The notes: generated by a model not told the origin, from the sequence alone. Numbered from the stretch's first letter, positions 51,483 through 61,463 are shown. The stretch: DNA of 64,000 bases from Corynebacterium sp. MSK008 (GCF_030232585.1 NZ_JASPJX010000001.1:62001-126000); one strand, 5' to 3'. Translations and numbers: made by a program.

Positions 51483-53405
51483 TTAGAGCTGGACCGGGTA
51501 GTCCTTGTGCTCGATCTGCGGGTCGATGCGGTGCTCGACAAAGATGCCGTGCCAGACCATGAACGCCAGCACCGTCCACAGGCGGCGGGAGTGGTCGGAG
51601 ACACCGTCGCGGTGCTCCTTGAGCATCTCCAGCACCTGGTCCTTGGCGAAGATGTCGTCGGTCTGGGACTCGCGGATGGTGTCCTGCGCCCAGCCGAAGA
51701 GCTCGTCGCCCGCCAACCAGTGGCGCATCGGCACCGGGAAGCCCAGCTTCTTGCGGTGCAGCACGTGCGGGGGCACGATCTGCTCCATTGCCTTACGCAG
51801 GGCGTACTTGGTGGTGCCGTTGGCGATCTTCTGGTCAAACGGGATGGTCTGGGCGACCTCGAAGACTTCCTTGTCCAAGAACGGCACGCGCAGCTCGAGG
51901 GAGTTGGCCATGTTCATCTTGTCGGCCTTGACCAGGATGTCGCCGCGCATCCAGGTGAACAGGTCCAAATTCTGCATACGCGCCACCGGGTCCATCTCGG
52001 TGGACGCCGCGTAGATCGGGGCGGTGACCTCGCGGTGGTCCCACTCGCGCTTTGCCCACGGCAGCACCCGCTGGAGCTGGTCGAAGTTGAAGGAGCGGGC
52101 GTTGCCGTAGTAGCGGTCCTCGATGGGGGTGGTGCCGCGCTCGAGCAGGCTCTTGCCCTTCATCCCCTCCGGCAGCACGCGGCTCAAACGGTTCAGGCCC
52201 TTGTTCAGCGCGCCCGGCAGCTTCTCAAACGGCGCGAGCGACAGCGGCTCCTTGTAGATGGTGTAGCCGCCGAACAACTCGTCGGCGCCTTCGCCGGAGA
52301 GCACGACCTTCACGTGCTTGCGCGCCTCCTGCGCCACGAAGAACAGCGGCACCAGCGACGGGTCCGCCACCGGGTCGTCCAAGTACCACATGATCTTCGG
52401 GATGGCGTCCGCGTACTCCTCTGGGGAGACGATTTTCACGATGTGCTCCACGCCGATCGCCTCGGCGGACTCTGCGGCCACGTCCACCTCGGAGTAGCCC
52501 TCGCGCTCGAAGCCGGTGGTGAAGGTGAGCAGGTTCGGGTTGTGGCGCTTGGCCAGGGTGGCAACCGCGGTGGAGTCGATGCCGCCGGAGAGGAAGGAGC
52601 CCACGGTGACGTCGGCACGCATGTGCTTTTCCACGGAGTTCTCCAACGCACGCGCGATGCGGTCGTAGAGGTCTTGCTCCTTGCCCTTCGGCACCGGCTG
52701 GGACTTAAAGTGCGGCTTGAAGTAGCGGTCCGAGTGCACCTTGCCGCCCGGCTTCAAGGTGACGGTGCAGCCGGACTCGACGCGGCGGATCTCCTTGTGC
52801 AGGCTCTCCGGCTCGGGCACGTACTGCAGGTCCACGTAGTGCTCGATGGCGCGGCGGTCAAGGTCGAGGCCTAGACCGAGCTCCGGCGCCATCTCCAGAA
52901 TGGACTTCTTCTCGGAGGCGAAGACCGTGCCCTTGTCCGTGGTTGCGTAGAACAGCGGCTTGATGCCGAACTGGTCGCGCGCCGCGAACATCGTCTGCGT
53001 TTCGGTGTCCCAGATGACGAAGGCGAACATGCCGCGCAGGTGCTCGACCACGTTCGCGCCCCAGTGATGGAAGCCCACCACGATCGGCTCGCCGTCGCCA
53101 GAAGTGTTGAAGGTGTAGCCGGCGGCCTGCAGTTCCTCGCGCAGCTCGATGTAGTTGTAGATCTCACCGTTGAACGTCAGCGCGTAGCGCTCCGGGTTGT
53201 CCTCGGGGCCCCAGCGCAGCGGCTGGTGGGAGTGCTCGATGTCGATGATGGCCAGGCGATTAAACCCGAACACTGCGCTGTCGTCGTTCCAGGTGCCGGC
53301 GGCGTCTGGGCCGCGGTGGTACATGCACGGCAGGGCGCGCTCGACAGAATCAACGAACTTGGCTGCGTTTGCGTCCGCGGTAAGCAGGGCAAGAAGGCCA
53401 CACAT
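51483..53405 (-). CDS. ltsA: Glutamine-dependent asparagine synthetase-like LtsA
   Basis: A 640-residue class II amidotransferase. The start MCGLLALL exposes Cys2 as the N-terminal nucleophile after Met removal. The glutaminase domain (to about 210) is followed by the synthetase domain with the PP-loop SGGIDSTAVA near 269-278 and SGEGADELFGGY near 375. In C. glutamicum LtsA (also called AsnB) amidates envelope peptidoglycan and its loss gives lysozyme and temperature sensitivity. GAGAGG lies 7 nt before ATG 53405. The length of 640 matches. Confidence 0.94.
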   Translation of the reverse strand: MCGLLALLTADANAAKFVDSVERALPCMYHRGPDAAGTWNDDSAVFGFNRLAIIDIEHSHQPLRWGPEDNPERYALTFNGEIYNYIELREELQAAGYTFNTSGDGEPIVVGFHHWGANVVEHLRGMFAFVIWDTETQTMFAARDQFGIKPLFYATTDKGTVFASEKKSILEMAPELGLGLDLDRRAIEHYVDLQYVPEPESLHKEIRRVESGCTVTLKPGGKVHSDRYFKPHFKSQPVPKGKEQDLYDRIARALENSVEKHMRADVTVGSFLSGGIDSTAVATLAKRHNPNLLTFTTGFEREGYSEVDVAAESAEAIGVEHIVKIVSPEEYADAIPKIMWYLDDPVADPSLVPLFFVAQEARKHVKVVLSGEGADELFGGYTIYKEPLSLAPFEKLPGALNKGLNRLSRVLPEGMKGKSLLERGTTPIEDRYYGNARSFNFDQLQRVLPWAKREWDHREVTAPIYAASTEMDPVARMQNLDLFTWMRGDILVKADKMNMANSLELRVPFLDKEVFEVAQTIPFDQKIANGTTKYALRKAMEQIVPPHVLHRKKLGFPVPMRHWLAGDELFGWAQDTIRESQTDDIFAKDQVLEMLKEHRDGVSDHSRRLWTVLAFMVWHGIFVEHRIDPQIEHKDYPVQL

Positions 53406-53750
53406 ACTCAAACCTCTCCGTATATATAAGGTGCGCCGTTTTCACGCGGCGGGAAGTCCCCTCAACAATAAGGTTTGGCACCCGGTTTTCGTGAACCGGA
53501 ACCGCCCAACTTTCGCCGTGCCCCATAAGGGGGCCAACTTAAGGATGAACTTTTTCACGGCTTCGTCTGCCGGGCGAAGCTTTATCGTCGCTAAGCACTT
53601 GCTTATCGACGTTCCTTCGGCGCCCACCGCAACCCCCACTTTCTAGATTCCGACGGGCTATGCCGGATGAACTATTCTGACCCCGTAGGAATGTTCTGTC
53701 ACGAACATGGGCATTCAGTGTTTTTAGTGTGGACAGGAAGGCAGACACAC
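53406..53750. other. Intergenic region between ltsA and ctaC
   Basis: A divergent control region of 345 bp. It is AT-richer than its surroundings next to ltsA (TATATATAAGG near 53419-53429). It holds one 11-mer copy (53601-53611) and an AAGCTTTATCGTCGCTAAGC stretch just before it. I see no gene; promoters of both operons must lie here but cannot be assigned with confidence. Confidence 0.5.
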
Positions 53751-54845
53751 GTGGATAAGGAAGTAAACCGCGGTTTCGCCAAGAAGGCCGGCGTCGCGGC
53801 AGCGCTCCTGCTTGGCAGCTTCGGGCTCGCTGGCTGTGACGTCGCTGCGCCGGAGGCGGTCGCAAACATCCTCGACATGGGCTGGCCGGACCCGGTCACC
53901 CCGGAGGGCACCCAGATGTACAACTTCTGGGTCTGGACCTGGGTTGCCGCCTGGATTATCGGCATCATCATGTGGGGGCTGTTCATCATGGCCATCGTCC
54001 GCTGGAACTCCAAGGCCCGCGCGAAGAGCGGTGCCGGCGAGTTCCCGCGCCAGACGCAGTACAACATCGGCCTCGAGCTGGGGCTGACCGTCGTGCCGAT
54101 CATCATCGTGATGGTGCTGTTCTTCTTCACCGTCCAGGCGCAGACCAAGACCACCGCCCTGGACAAGGATCCGAAGGTGACCGTGGACGTCACCGGCTAC
54201 CAGTGGAACTGGAAGTTCGGCTACGCCAACGTCGCCGGCGACCTGACCGCGGACGGCCAGGACTACGACGGCCTGGACGCCGAGCGTCAGGCGCTCGCAG
54301 AGGAGACCAAGTTCGACCCGGAGGACATGCACAACGCGAACCCGATTCACGGCACCTCCATGGGCGACCAGTCCTACCTCAACTTCAACGAGATCGAGAC
54401 CATCGGCTCCACGGAAGAGGTTCCGGTGCTGGTGCTGCCGACCGACACCGCGATTGAGTTCCGCCTCGCTTCCGGCGACGTGAGCCACGCGTTCTGGGTT
54501 CCGGAGTTCCTGTTCAAGCGCGACGTCTACGCGCACCCGGAGAACAACCAGCAGCAGCGCGCGTTCCAGATCGAGCGCATTGAGGAAGAGGGCGCCTTCG
54601 TTGGCCGCTGTGCCGAGATGTGCGGTACCTACCACGCAATGATGAACTTCGAGGTCCGTGCCGTGAGCCCGGAGAAGTTCGAGCAGTACATCCAGTTCCG
54701 CCGCGACAACCCGGGTGCACCGAACTCCGAGGCACTGCAGTCCATCGGCGAGGACCCGTACGCGACCTCCACCCGTCCGTTCGTCTCGGGCCGCACTGCT
54801 ACCCGCGACGGCAACAACACTGTCGACCCGAACGCGAACGTTTAA
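53751..54845 (+). CDS. ctaC: Cytochrome c oxidase subunit II
   Basis: A 364-residue lipoprotein subunit of aa3 oxidase. The signal peptide ends in the lipobox LAGC (near residue 27). Two membrane helices follow (about 59-82 and 106-128). The external CuA domain has SHAFWVPE and RCAEMCGTYHAMM supplying Cys, Cys, His, Met and Glu ligands. It takes electrons from the bcc complex cytochrome cc. GTG 53751 is chosen because AGGAAGG lies about 9 nt upstream; it also begins the signal peptide. ctaF follows by 18 bp. Confidence 0.97.
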   Translation: MDKEVNRGFAKKAGVAAALLLGSFGLAGCDVAAPEAVANILDMGWPDPVTPEGTQMYNFWVWTWVAAWIIGIIMWGLFIMAIVRWNSKARAKSGAGEFPRQTQYNIGLELGLTVVPIIIVMVLFFFTVQAQTKTTALDKDPKVTVDVTGYQWNWKFGYANVAGDLTADGQDYDGLDAERQALAEETKFDPEDMHNANPIHGTSMGDQSYLNFNEIETIGSTEEVPVLVLPTDTAIEFRLASGDVSHAFWVPEFLFKRDVYAHPENNQQQRAFQIERIEEEGAFVGRCAEMCGTYHAMMNFEVRAVSPEKFEQYIQFRRDNPGAPNSEALQSIGEDPYATSTRPFVSGRTATRDGNNTVDPNANV

Positions 54846-54863
54846 GAAAGAGAGAGCGAAGCC

Positions 54864-55295
54864 ATGGGAACTGGATCAAAGGTTTTCTACGCCATCGGCA
54901 CCTTCCTTGCTTTGATGGCCGTGTTCTACATCCTCGCCACCGCTTGGATCGGTGAGGACGCGTACCTCTTCGGCGTGGAGTGGGTCGGCGCTGTCGGCCT
55001 CGTGCTGGCTGCTGTCATGTCCTTCATGCTCGGCGGCTACCTCGACATCACCGAACGCCGCATGGACATTGTCCCGGAGGACTGGGAGGAGGCGGAGATT
55101 GAGGACGGCGCCGGCGTGCTCGGCTTCTTCTCCCCGAGCTCCATCTGGCCGTTCACGATGGCCATGGCCATCTGCGTACTCGGCCTGGGCATTGCATTCT
55201 GGCAGCTGTGGTTGCTCGCCCTCGGTGCGGTATTCCTGATCTGGGCCACCACGATGCTGAGCCTGCAGTACGGCATTCCGCGCGAGAAGCACTAA
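54864..55295 (+). CDS. ctaF: Cytochrome c oxidase subunit IV, actinobacterial
   Basis: A 143-residue small subunit with four membrane helices (about 7-27, 34-54, 91-112, 114-134) and a charged loop (ERRMDIVPEDWEEAEIEDG). CtaF is specific to actinobacterial bcc-aa3 supercomplexes. GAGAG lies before ATG 54864. Terminator hairpin 15 bp beyond the stop. Confidence 0.96.
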   Translation: MGTGSKVFYAIGTFLALMAVFYILATAWIGEDAYLFGVEWVGAVGLVLAAVMSFMLGGYLDITERRMDIVPEDWEEAEIEDGAGVLGFFSPSSIWPFTMAMAICVLGLGIAFWQLWLLALGAVFLIWATTMLSLQYGIPREKH

Positions 55296-55310
55296 ACGCT
55301 GAAGCGAAAA

Positions 55311-55346
55311 TTCCCCCGCCGCGAGTAGTCGCGACGGGGGATTTTT
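55311..55346 (+). terminator. Terminator of ctaCF
   Basis: TCCCCCGCCGCGA pairs with TCGCGACGGGGGA (one bulge) around GTAG, followed by TTTTT. Confidence 0.85.
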
Positions 55347-55701
55347 CTGTTGTTAAGGTGCGGTTTTTGGTGTGGTCATCCGAAAGTTTGTCCCCCGTTT
55401 AGCGCGTTTGGGAGGGTCTCGACGAGTGTGAGATCAGGCACACTTGGGAACTTCTTTGGCCACCGAAAGCTGGCGAAAATCTTTGGGCCGAAAAGCCTCG
55501 GCGGGGAAGGGGGCTGGGGGCCTGACGCGATGACCAGCACTGATCTAGTCGGATATGAAGCGAAAAAGTTCCCGGGTAAAAGAAAAAAGCTTTTCCGCAA
55601 TACCGGTGCTGTTAAAACGTGCTGGTTGCGCACAGGTTCACAGGGAAATTTCGGGGGTGAGTGAGATGAATATCAGGACGAGATAGGGGATAATCTCACC
55701 C
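55347..55701 (+). promoter_or_regulatory. Long ctaE upstream region with GlxR-like box and -10
   Basis: There is no supported gene in this stretch. AGTGTG-N8-CACACT is centred at 55434 and includes TGTGA-N6-GCACA (55427-55442), one mismatch from the GlxR site TGTGA-N6-TCACA. GATAAT (55689-55694) lies exactly 7 nt before GTG 55702, so ctaE is likely leaderless from a promoter there. The 250 bp between box and promoter are purine-rich on the plus strand. An open frame at 55350-55664 lacks an RBS and recognisable content. Confidence 0.55.
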
Positions 55702-56322
55702 GTGACGACCGCAATGACAAACCAAGATATGGCGACGCCGCAGAATCGCGTCCCAGCGCTGAACCGTCCGAACATGGTCAGCGTGGGCACGATCGCGTTC
55801 CTCGCCCAAGAGCTCATGTTCTTCGCCGGTTTGTTCGCGATGTACTTCACGTCGCGTGCAAACGGCCTCGCTAATGGTGACTGGAGCACCCAGACCGATC
55901 ACATCAACGTTTTGTTCGGCGGCATCATCACCGCTGTGCTGATCGCGTCCTCCTTCACCTCCCAGTTCGGCGTTTTCGCCGCCGAGAGGGGTGACGTGTT
56001 CGGCCTGCGCAAGTGGTTCACTGTGACCGTTGTGCTGGGCGTCATCTTCCTCGGCCTGGTGGCCTACGAGTGGACCGAGTTGGTGCTGGCCGGCGTAACG
56101 CCGCAGTCCTCCGTCTTCGGTTCGGTGGTGTACATCATCACCGGCTTCCACATGGCCCACGTGACCGCCGGCATCATCGCGTTCATCGTGGTGCTGCTGC
56201 GCGTGGCCAAGTCGAAGTTCACCCCGGCTCAGGCAACCGCCGCAATGGCAGTTTCCTACTACTGGCACTTCGTCGATGCCATCTGGATCGGCGTGTTCAT
56301 CACCATCTACCTCGTTCAGTAG
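55702..56322 (+). CDS. ctaE: Cytochrome c oxidase subunit III
   Basis: A 206-residue membrane protein with five to six helices. Typical subunit III text includes FLAQELMFFAGLFAMYF near 32-48, ITGFHMAHVTAGI near 150, and SYYWHFVDAIWIGVF near 187. It supports proton uptake and stability of the aa3 core; subunit I (ctaD) is not in the window. GTG 55702 is leaderless behind GATAAT; ATG 55714 is an alternative. It is the first gene of ctaE-qcrCAB. Confidence 0.96.
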   Translation: MTTAMTNQDMATPQNRVPALNRPNMVSVGTIAFLAQELMFFAGLFAMYFTSRANGLANGDWSTQTDHINVLFGGIITAVLIASSFTSQFGVFAAERGDVFGLRKWFTVTVVLGVIFLGLVAYEWTELVLAGVTPQSSVFGSVVYIITGFHMAHVTAGIIAFIVVLLRVAKSKFTPAQATAAMAVSYYWHFVDAIWIGVFITIYLVQ

Positions 56323-56385
56323 TTCTCTTCCAGGCGGTTGCCTGGGGGAGCGGAAAAGTTCTGAAAAGTCGATAAAGGGAACACA

Positions 56386-57234
56386 ATGGAAAACACACCC
56401 AAGAAGAAGCGTCAGGGACGCAAGACGCAGCGCACGCTCGCTGGCGCAGCGGCCCTGACGCTGGGGTTGACCGGTGCGGGTCTGCTCGCATCCGCGCTCA
56501 CCCCGAAGGCACAGGTGGCAACGGCGGCCCGTGACGACCAGGCGATGATCCAGGAGGGCAAGGACCTCTACGACGTCGCCTGCATCACCTGCCACGGCGC
56601 GAACCTGCAGGGCGTCGAGGACCGCGGTCCGTCGCTCATCGGTACCGGCGAAGGCGCCGTGTACTTCCAGGTCAACTCCGGCCGTATGCCGATGATGTCC
56701 AACGACGCTCAGGCCGAGCGCAAGCGTCCGCGCTACACCGAGGAGCAGGCTCTCGCCCTCGCCGCTTACGTCGCGGCGAACGGCGGCGGCCCGGAGCTGG
56801 TGTACAACGAGGACGGCTCGCTGGCCATGGAAGAGCTGCGCGGCAAGGACTACGACGGCAAGATCCAGGAAGCAGACGTCGCCCGTGGCGGCGAGCTGTT
56901 CCGCCTGAACTGCGCGTCCTGCCACAGCTTCACCGGCCGCGGCGGCGCACTGTCCTCCGGTAAGTACGCACCGGTGCTGGATCCGGCCAACGAGCAGGAG
57001 ATCTACCAGGCCATGCTCACCGGCCCGCAGAACATGCCGAAGTTCTCTGACCGTCAGCTTTCCGCCGACGAGAAGAAGGACATCATCGCCTTCATCAAGT
57101 CCACCAAGGAAACCCCGTCCCCGGGCGGCTACGCACTCGGCGGCCTCGGCCCGGTTTCTGAAGGTATGGCGATGTGGATCATCGGCGTGACCCTGGTCGC
57201 TGCCGCTGCTATGTGGATTGGATCTCGCTCATGA
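56386..57234 (+). CDS. qcrC: Cytochrome bc1 complex diheme cytochrome c
   Basis: A 282-residue membrane-anchored diheme cytochrome cc. The basic N-terminus and first helix ([20 protein letters not shown]) are followed by two heme c motifs, CITCH (near 66) and CASCH (near 177), and a C-terminal helix ([17 protein letters not shown]). In actinobacteria it hands electrons directly to CtaC, replacing soluble cytochrome c. AAAGGGA precedes ATG 56386. It overlaps qcrA by 4 bp (ATGA). Confidence 0.97.
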   Translation: MENTPKKKRQGRKTQRTLAGAAALTLGLTGAGLLASALTPKAQVATAARDDQAMIQEGKDLYDVACITCHGANLQGVEDRGPSLIGTGEGAVYFQVNSGRMPMMSNDAQAERKRPRYTEEQALALAAYVAANGGGPELVYNEDGSLAMEELRGKDYDGKIQEADVARGGELFRLNCASCHSFTGRGGALSSGKYAPVLDPANEQEIYQAMLTGPQNMPKFSDRQLSADEKKDIIAFIKSTKETPSPGGYALGGLGPVSEGMAMWIIGVTLVAAAAMWIGSRS

Positions 57235-58451
57235 GTGATGTGAAGAAGAATTACACGAAGGAAGAGCTGGACCGCATGAGCAATGCGGAGCTGGCAGCCC
57301 TGGGCACCGAGCTCGACGACGTCACGGTGGCGTACCGCAAGGAGCGCTTCCCGGTCGAGGGCGACCCGCGCGAGAAGTCCGCTGCCACCGGCATTGGTAT
57401 CTGGCTGACCATCTCGATCATCTCCGCGTTGGCCTTCCTCGGCGTTTACCTGTTCTGGCCGTGGGAGCCGAAGTTCCACGGCGATGAGGGCCTGTTTGTC
57501 TACACCCTCTACACTCCGCTGCTCGGCCTGACCGCCGCTCTGGCATTCTGCGGTCTCGGCGTCGCGATCATTCAGTACGTGAAGAAGTTCGTGCCGGAAG
57601 AGATCGCGGTCCAGCGCCGCCACGACGGCCGCTCCAGCGAGCTTGACCGCCGCACCACCACCGCGCTGCTGAACGACGCGTGGGAGACTTCGACCCTGGG
57701 CCGTCGCTCGGCACTGAAGGGCCTGCTGGGCACCGCCGGTGTCCTCGCTGGCCTGATGGTCATCGCCCCACTCGGCGGCATGATTAAGAACCCGTGGAAG
57801 GTCCGCCACGAGCTGGACTACCACGGCGACGGCACCCTGTGGACCCACGGCTGGACCATTCAGGACAAGGGCGTGAAGGTCTACCTCGGTCGCGATACCG
57901 GCGCTATCGCCGAGCTGCACGAGGGTGAGACCGGCTCGAACTACACCACGGCGGGTGTTTCCCGTCTGGTGCGTATGCGTCCGGAGGACCTTGCAGCCGC
58001 CGCAATGGAGACGGTGTTCCCGCTCTACCCGGAGGACGTCAACGACGGCGACGACTATGATCCGGCCCGCGACGTCTACGAGCACCACATGCACTCTATC
58101 CACGGTCCGCGTAACCCGGTCATGCTCATCCGTCTGCGTTCTCAGGACGCGAAGAAGGCGGTCGAGCGCGAAGGCCAGGAGGACTTCCACTACGGCGACT
58201 ACTACGCCTACTCCAAGATCTGCACGCACATCGGTTGCCCGACCTCGCTGTACGAGGCTCAGACCAACCGCATTCTGTGCCCGTGCCACCAGTCGCAGTT
58301 CGACGCGCTGCAGTACGGCAAGCCGGTCTTCGGCCCGGCCGCCCGCGCACTGCCGCAGCTGCCTGTGACTGTTGACGAAGACGGTTACCTCATCGCCAAC
58401 GGGAACTTTATCGAGCCCGTCGGCCCGGCATTCTGGGAGCGTCAGTCCTAA
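57231..58451 (+). CDS. qcrA: Cytochrome bc1 complex Rieske iron-sulfur protein
   Basis: A 406-residue Rieske protein with three membrane helices (about 48-70, 83-112, and after the Tat-like LGRRSALKG motif, about 164-184), the actinobacterial form. The [2Fe-2S] ligands are in CTHIGC near 334 and CPCHQS near 354. It moves electrons from menaquinol to QcrC. ATG 57231 overlaps the qcrC stop. Its TAA stop shares one base with the qcrB start (TAATG). Confidence 0.97.
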   Translation: MSDVKKNYTKEELDRMSNAELAALGTELDDVTVAYRKERFPVEGDPREKSAATGIGIWLTISIISALAFLGVYLFWPWEPKFHGDEGLFVYTLYTPLLGLTAALAFCGLGVAIIQYVKKFVPEEIAVQRRHDGRSSELDRRTTTALLNDAWETSTLGRRSALKGLLGTAGVLAGLMVIAPLGGMIKNPWKVRHELDYHGDGTLWTHGWTIQDKGVKVYLGRDTGAIAELHEGETGSNYTTAGVSRLVRMRPEDLAAAAMETVFPLYPEDVNDGDDYDPARDVYEHHMHSIHGPRNPVMLIRLRSQDAKKAVEREGQEDFHYGDYYAYSKICTHIGCPTSLYEAQTNRILCPCHQSQFDALQYGKPVFGPAARALPQLPVTVDEDGYLIANGNFIEPVGPAFWERQS

Positions 58452-60082
58452 TGAGCACCAAACTTGAGCAAGCCGCGGACAACGTTGATTCGCGCTACAC
58501 AATCTCGGGCGTGCTGCGCCCGCAGCTGAACAAGGTCTTCCCGACTCACTGGTCTTTCATGCTCGGCGAGATGGCGCTGTACAGCTTCATCATCCTGCTG
58601 CTGACCGGTATCTACCTGGCACTGTTCTTTGACCCGTCTATCACCAAGGTCATTTACGACGGTGCGTACCTGCCGCTCAACGGCGTCGAGATGTCCCGCG
58701 CGTACGCAACCGCGCTGGATATTTCATTCGACGTCCGCGGCGGTCTGTTTGTCCGCCAGATGCACCACTGGGCCGCGCTGATGTTCATGATGGCGATGTT
58801 CGCCCACATGATGCGCGTGTTCTTCACCGGCGCGTTCCGTCGCCCGCGTGAGGCCAACTGGCTCATCGGTGTCACCCTCGTGCTGCTGGGCATGATCGAG
58901 GGCTTCATGGGCTACTCCCTGCCGGACGACCTGCTCTCCGGCGTCGGCCTGCGAATCATGTCCGCCATCATCCTGGGCCTGCCGATCATCGGCACCTGGA
59001 TTCACTGGGCGATCTTCGGCGGCGACTTCCCGTCGGACCTGATGCTGGACCGCTTCTACATCCTCCACGTGCTGATCCTGCCGGGCATCATTCTCGCCCT
59101 GGTTGCGGCTCACCTCGCACTTGTCTGGTTCCAGAAGCACACCCAGTTCCCTGGCCCGGGTCGTACCGAGAACAACGTTGTCGGCGTGCGCATCATGCCG
59201 GTGTTCGCCACCGAGGCAATCGGCTACATGATGGTCGTGTTCGCAGTCCTGGCCGCAATGGCTGGTCTGACCACCATCAACGGCATCTGGAACATTGGTC
59301 CGTACAACCCGTCGCAGGTCTCTGCAGGTTCCCAGCCGGACATCTACATGCTGTGGACTGACGGCGCTGCCCGTGTCATGCCGGCGTGGGAGCTCTACCT
59401 GGGCAACTACACCATCCCGGGTGCATTCTGGGTGGCCCTGCTCTGTGGCCTGATGGTTGTCCTGCTGATCACCTACCCGTTCATCGAGCAGAAGGTCACC
59501 GGCGACACCGCCCACCACAACCTGCTGCAGCGTCCGCGCGACGTTCCAGTGCGCACCGGTGTCGGCGTCATGGGCCTGACCTTCTTCCTGCTGCTGACCA
59601 TCTCCGGCGGTAACGACCACGTGGCGCACTTCTTCCAGATCTCTCTGAACGCGATGACCTGGGTCGGCCGTATCGGCCTTATCGTGCTGCCGCCGCTGGC
59701 CTTCTTCATCACCTACCGACTGTGCATCGGCCTGCAGCGCTCCGACCGTGAGGTTCTGGAGCACGGCATCGAGACCGGCGTGATCAAGCGTCTGCCGAAC
59801 GGTGCGTTCGTAGAGATCCACCAGCCGCTGGGCCCGGTGGACGAGAACGGCCACCCGGTGCCGCTGGAGTACGCGGGTGCACGCGTGCCGAAGCAGATGA
59901 ACCAGCTCGGCTTCGCAGACTCCGACACCATCGGCAAGTTCTCCCCGGCAGAGCTCGGCGTCACCGAGCGTGTGCGCGACGCAGAGGAGCAGAAGCACCA
60001 CGAGGCCGTCGAGACGCTGCGTGCGCTCGAGGCCACGAAGGACCGCTCCGACCGCGACGCCACGAACGAGAACGCGGAGTAG
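58451..60082 (+). CDS. qcrB: Cytochrome bc1 complex cytochrome b subunit
   Basis: A 543-residue integral membrane protein. The paired heme ligands are seen in [10 protein letters not shown] and FAHMMRVFF (helix II), and later [20 protein letters not shown] (helix IV). The quinol-oxidation loop includes [12 protein letters not shown] and PFIEQ. A long cytosolic C-terminal tail (about 425-543) is typical of actinobacteria. It oxidises menaquinol. This is the target class of Q203-type inhibitors in mycobacteria. A terminator follows. Confidence 0.97.
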   Translation: MSTKLEQAADNVDSRYTISGVLRPQLNKVFPTHWSFMLGEMALYSFIILLLTGIYLALFFDPSITKVIYDGAYLPLNGVEMSRAYATALDISFDVRGGLFVRQMHHWAALMFMMAMFAHMMRVFFTGAFRRPREANWLIGVTLVLLGMIEGFMGYSLPDDLLSGVGLRIMSAIILGLPIIGTWIHWAIFGGDFPSDLMLDRFYILHVLILPGIILALVAAHLALVWFQKHTQFPGPGRTENNVVGVRIMPVFATEAIGYMMVVFAVLAAMAGLTTINGIWNIGPYNPSQVSAGSQPDIYMLWTDGAARVMPAWELYLGNYTIPGAFWVALLCGLMVVLLITYPFIEQKVTGDTAHHNLLQRPRDVPVRTGVGVMGLTFFLLLTISGGNDHVAHFFQISLNAMTWVGRIGLIVLPPLAFFITYRLCIGLQRSDREVLEHGIETGVIKRLPNGAFVEIHQPLGPVDENGHPVPLEYAGARVPKQMNQLGFADSDTIGKFSPAELGVTERVRDAEEQKHHEAVETLRALEATKDRSDRDATNENAE

Positions 60083-60108
60083 ATGTACCGTATTAGCGGT
60101 CGCGATTT

Positions 60109-60143
60109 AGCCCCTTTCCCGGCTCCGGGAAAGGGGCTTTTTC
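60109..60143 (+). terminator. Terminator of ctaE-qcrCAB
   Basis: AGCCCCTTTCCCGG (60109-60122) pairs perfectly with CCGGGAAAGGGGCT (60125-60138) and runs into TTTTC. Confidence 0.88.
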
Positions 60144-60170
60144 TTGGTTACAAACCCGTAAACACGGCCA

Positions 60171-60186
60171 TGTGACAAAGACCACA
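60171..60186. promoter_or_regulatory. GlxR-like site upstream of NlpC/P60 gene
   Basis: TGTGA (60171-60175), six bases, CCACA (60182-60186): 9 of 10 conserved positions of the GlxR consensus. It is 450 bp upstream of the coding start, but the transcript has a long leader containing a riboswitch, so the distance to the promoter is shorter. Confidence 0.45.
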
Positions 60187-60350
60187 GAGATTCTTAGGTT
60201 GTGTCAGCGTGCAAGTTTTGCGCACTAGTATGGCCGGCGTCGTGGTGGGTTAACCATGCAGGGTAACTGGGGTAAATAGGGTCTTTCTGGCTGCCTGAGC
60301 GTCAGGTGAAAGAAGCTAGGATGCGGACGCGTCACACGCATTTTTTCTTG

Positions 60351-60368
60351 GTAACGGAACTGTAACGG
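60351..60368 (+). promoter_or_regulatory. MtrA-like direct repeat
   Basis: GTAACGG (60351-60357) and GTAACGG (60362-60368) repeat with 11-bp periodicity, one helical turn; CGTAACC follows near 60400. Direct GTAAC repeats are typical of MtrA operators in actinobacteria, and MtrA is known to control cell-wall hydrolase genes in corynebacteria. Inference only. Confidence 0.45.
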
Positions 60369-60461
60369 CGTGGCGGGTGGACACCGTTGTTGCCGTTTCG
60401 TAACCTGTTCGAGACATTGCGACAACAGCCGTTGGCAGCATGTACCGAAAACAACATATGA

Positions 60462-60600
60462 GCCGTAACCCGAAGCGGCGGACCGCACCCGCGGAACGCA
60501 CGCCATGGGGACCGGGGAACCAGAGTGGAGCGACATGCTCCCGAGGGGCGCAGGGCCATTTCTCAGCACCCCGCCCGACAGCTAACCCGGTTGGCGAAGA
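60462..60600 (+). ncRNA. Cyclic di-AMP riboswitch (ydaO-yuaA type)
   Basis: Conserved blocks of the actinobacterial ydaO motif are present in order: an AACCCG/CGG opening near 60466, GGGGACCGGGGAACC (60507-60521), GCAGGGCC near 60550, and the hallmark CGACAGCTAACCCGG (60576-60590) then TTGGCG. It lies in the leader of the NlpC/P60 gene, 20 bp before the coding start. In actinobacteria this class binds c-di-AMP and usually switches off hydrolase genes. Confidence 0.85.
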
Positions 60601-60621
60601 GAAGATATGGAGAAAATTATC

Positions 60622-61371
60622 GTGGCAAAGCACCGTCGCCAGAACAACACCGCAGCACGCGCAGCAGCGGCTACCGCAGCCGTCGCAGCAGGCGCTGCAC
60701 TGGTCGCGCCGGCCGCAGCCTCCGCAGCAGAGGTCCGTGTTCCCAACACTCCGGTTTCCGTCCAAGTTCCGGGCATTGAGACTGTCCCGGGTATCGCTTC
60801 CATCCCGGGCATCGACGCCTGGATCCCGTCGCTCGCAGGCGCACCTGCGAGCGGCAACGCCCAGAACGCTATCGCTTCCGTGAAGGCAATGCCGGGCGTC
60901 GCTAACGTCCCGGGCTTCAGCCAGTTCCTCGCAAACGTCGAGCAGCAGGTCCGTCCGGCAGCCCCGGCTCCGGTGAAGCAGACCTACTCCGCGCCGGTTG
61001 CAGCTCCGGCGCCGGCACCGCAGCCGTCGACTGGCGAGCGCATCGTTTCCATCGCGCAGTCCAAGATCGGCTCCCCGTACGTCTACGGCGCTGCCGGCCC
61101 GAACGCCTTCGACTGCTCCGGCTTCACCTCCTGGGTGTACGCGCAGGCCGGCAAGTCCATCCCGCGTACCTCCCAGGCTCAGGCTTCCGCCGGCCAGCAG
61201 GTCGCTTTGAGCGACATTCAGCCGGGTGACATCGTTGCCTACTATGGTGGCGCGTCCCACGTCGCTATCTACGCCGGCAACGGCCAGATCATCGACGCGC
61301 TGAACTCCGGTAGCCCCGTCAGCTACCGCGATCTGCACATGATGCCGATTCACTCTGTGGTCCGCTTCTAG
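60622..61371 (+). CDS. Secreted NlpC/P60 peptidoglycan hydrolase
   Basis: A 249-residue exported endopeptidase. The signal peptide has an Ala-rich core (AAATAAVAAGAALVAPAAA) with cleavage at ASA-AE. A VPGI-rich region (about 45-100) and a Pro/Ala linker lead to the catalytic domain with Cys in FDCSGFTSWVYAQAG and His in GASHVAIYAG. It cuts stem peptides in the wall. GTG 60622 is preferred because GGAGAA lies 7 nt upstream; ATG 60607 (also with a site) would add five residues. Controlled by the leader riboswitch. Confidence 0.9.
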   Translation: MAKHRRQNNTAARAAAATAAVAAGAALVAPAAASAAEVRVPNTPVSVQVPGIETVPGIASIPGIDAWIPSLAGAPASGNAQNAIASVKAMPGVANVPGFSQFLANVEQQVRPAAPAPVKQTYSAPVAAPAPAPQPSTGERIVSIAQSKIGSPYVYGAAGPNAFDCSGFTSWVYAQAGKSIPRTSQAQASAGQQVALSDIQPGDIVAYYGGASHVAIYAGNGQIIDALNSGSPVSYRDLHMMPIHSVVRF

Positions 61372-61384
61372 CGGCAGAGTTTTC

Positions 61385-61424
61385 GCCCCGTCCCGCATCG
61401 CGCGGACGGGGCATTCTCTTTTTT
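61385..61424 (+). terminator. Terminator of the first NlpC/P60 gene
   Basis: GCCCCGTCC (61385-61393) pairs with GGACGGGGC (61403-61411); TCTCTTTTTT follows. Confidence 0.8.
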
Positions 61425-61463
61425 ACCTCAGTAATCACTCAAATCACACGTTGAGCATTTTGC

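Noticed and set aside
55350..55664. A 104-codon open frame upstream of ctaE
   Set aside because: It starts inside the ctaF terminator, has no ribosome-binding site, an atypical composition and no recognisable sequence.
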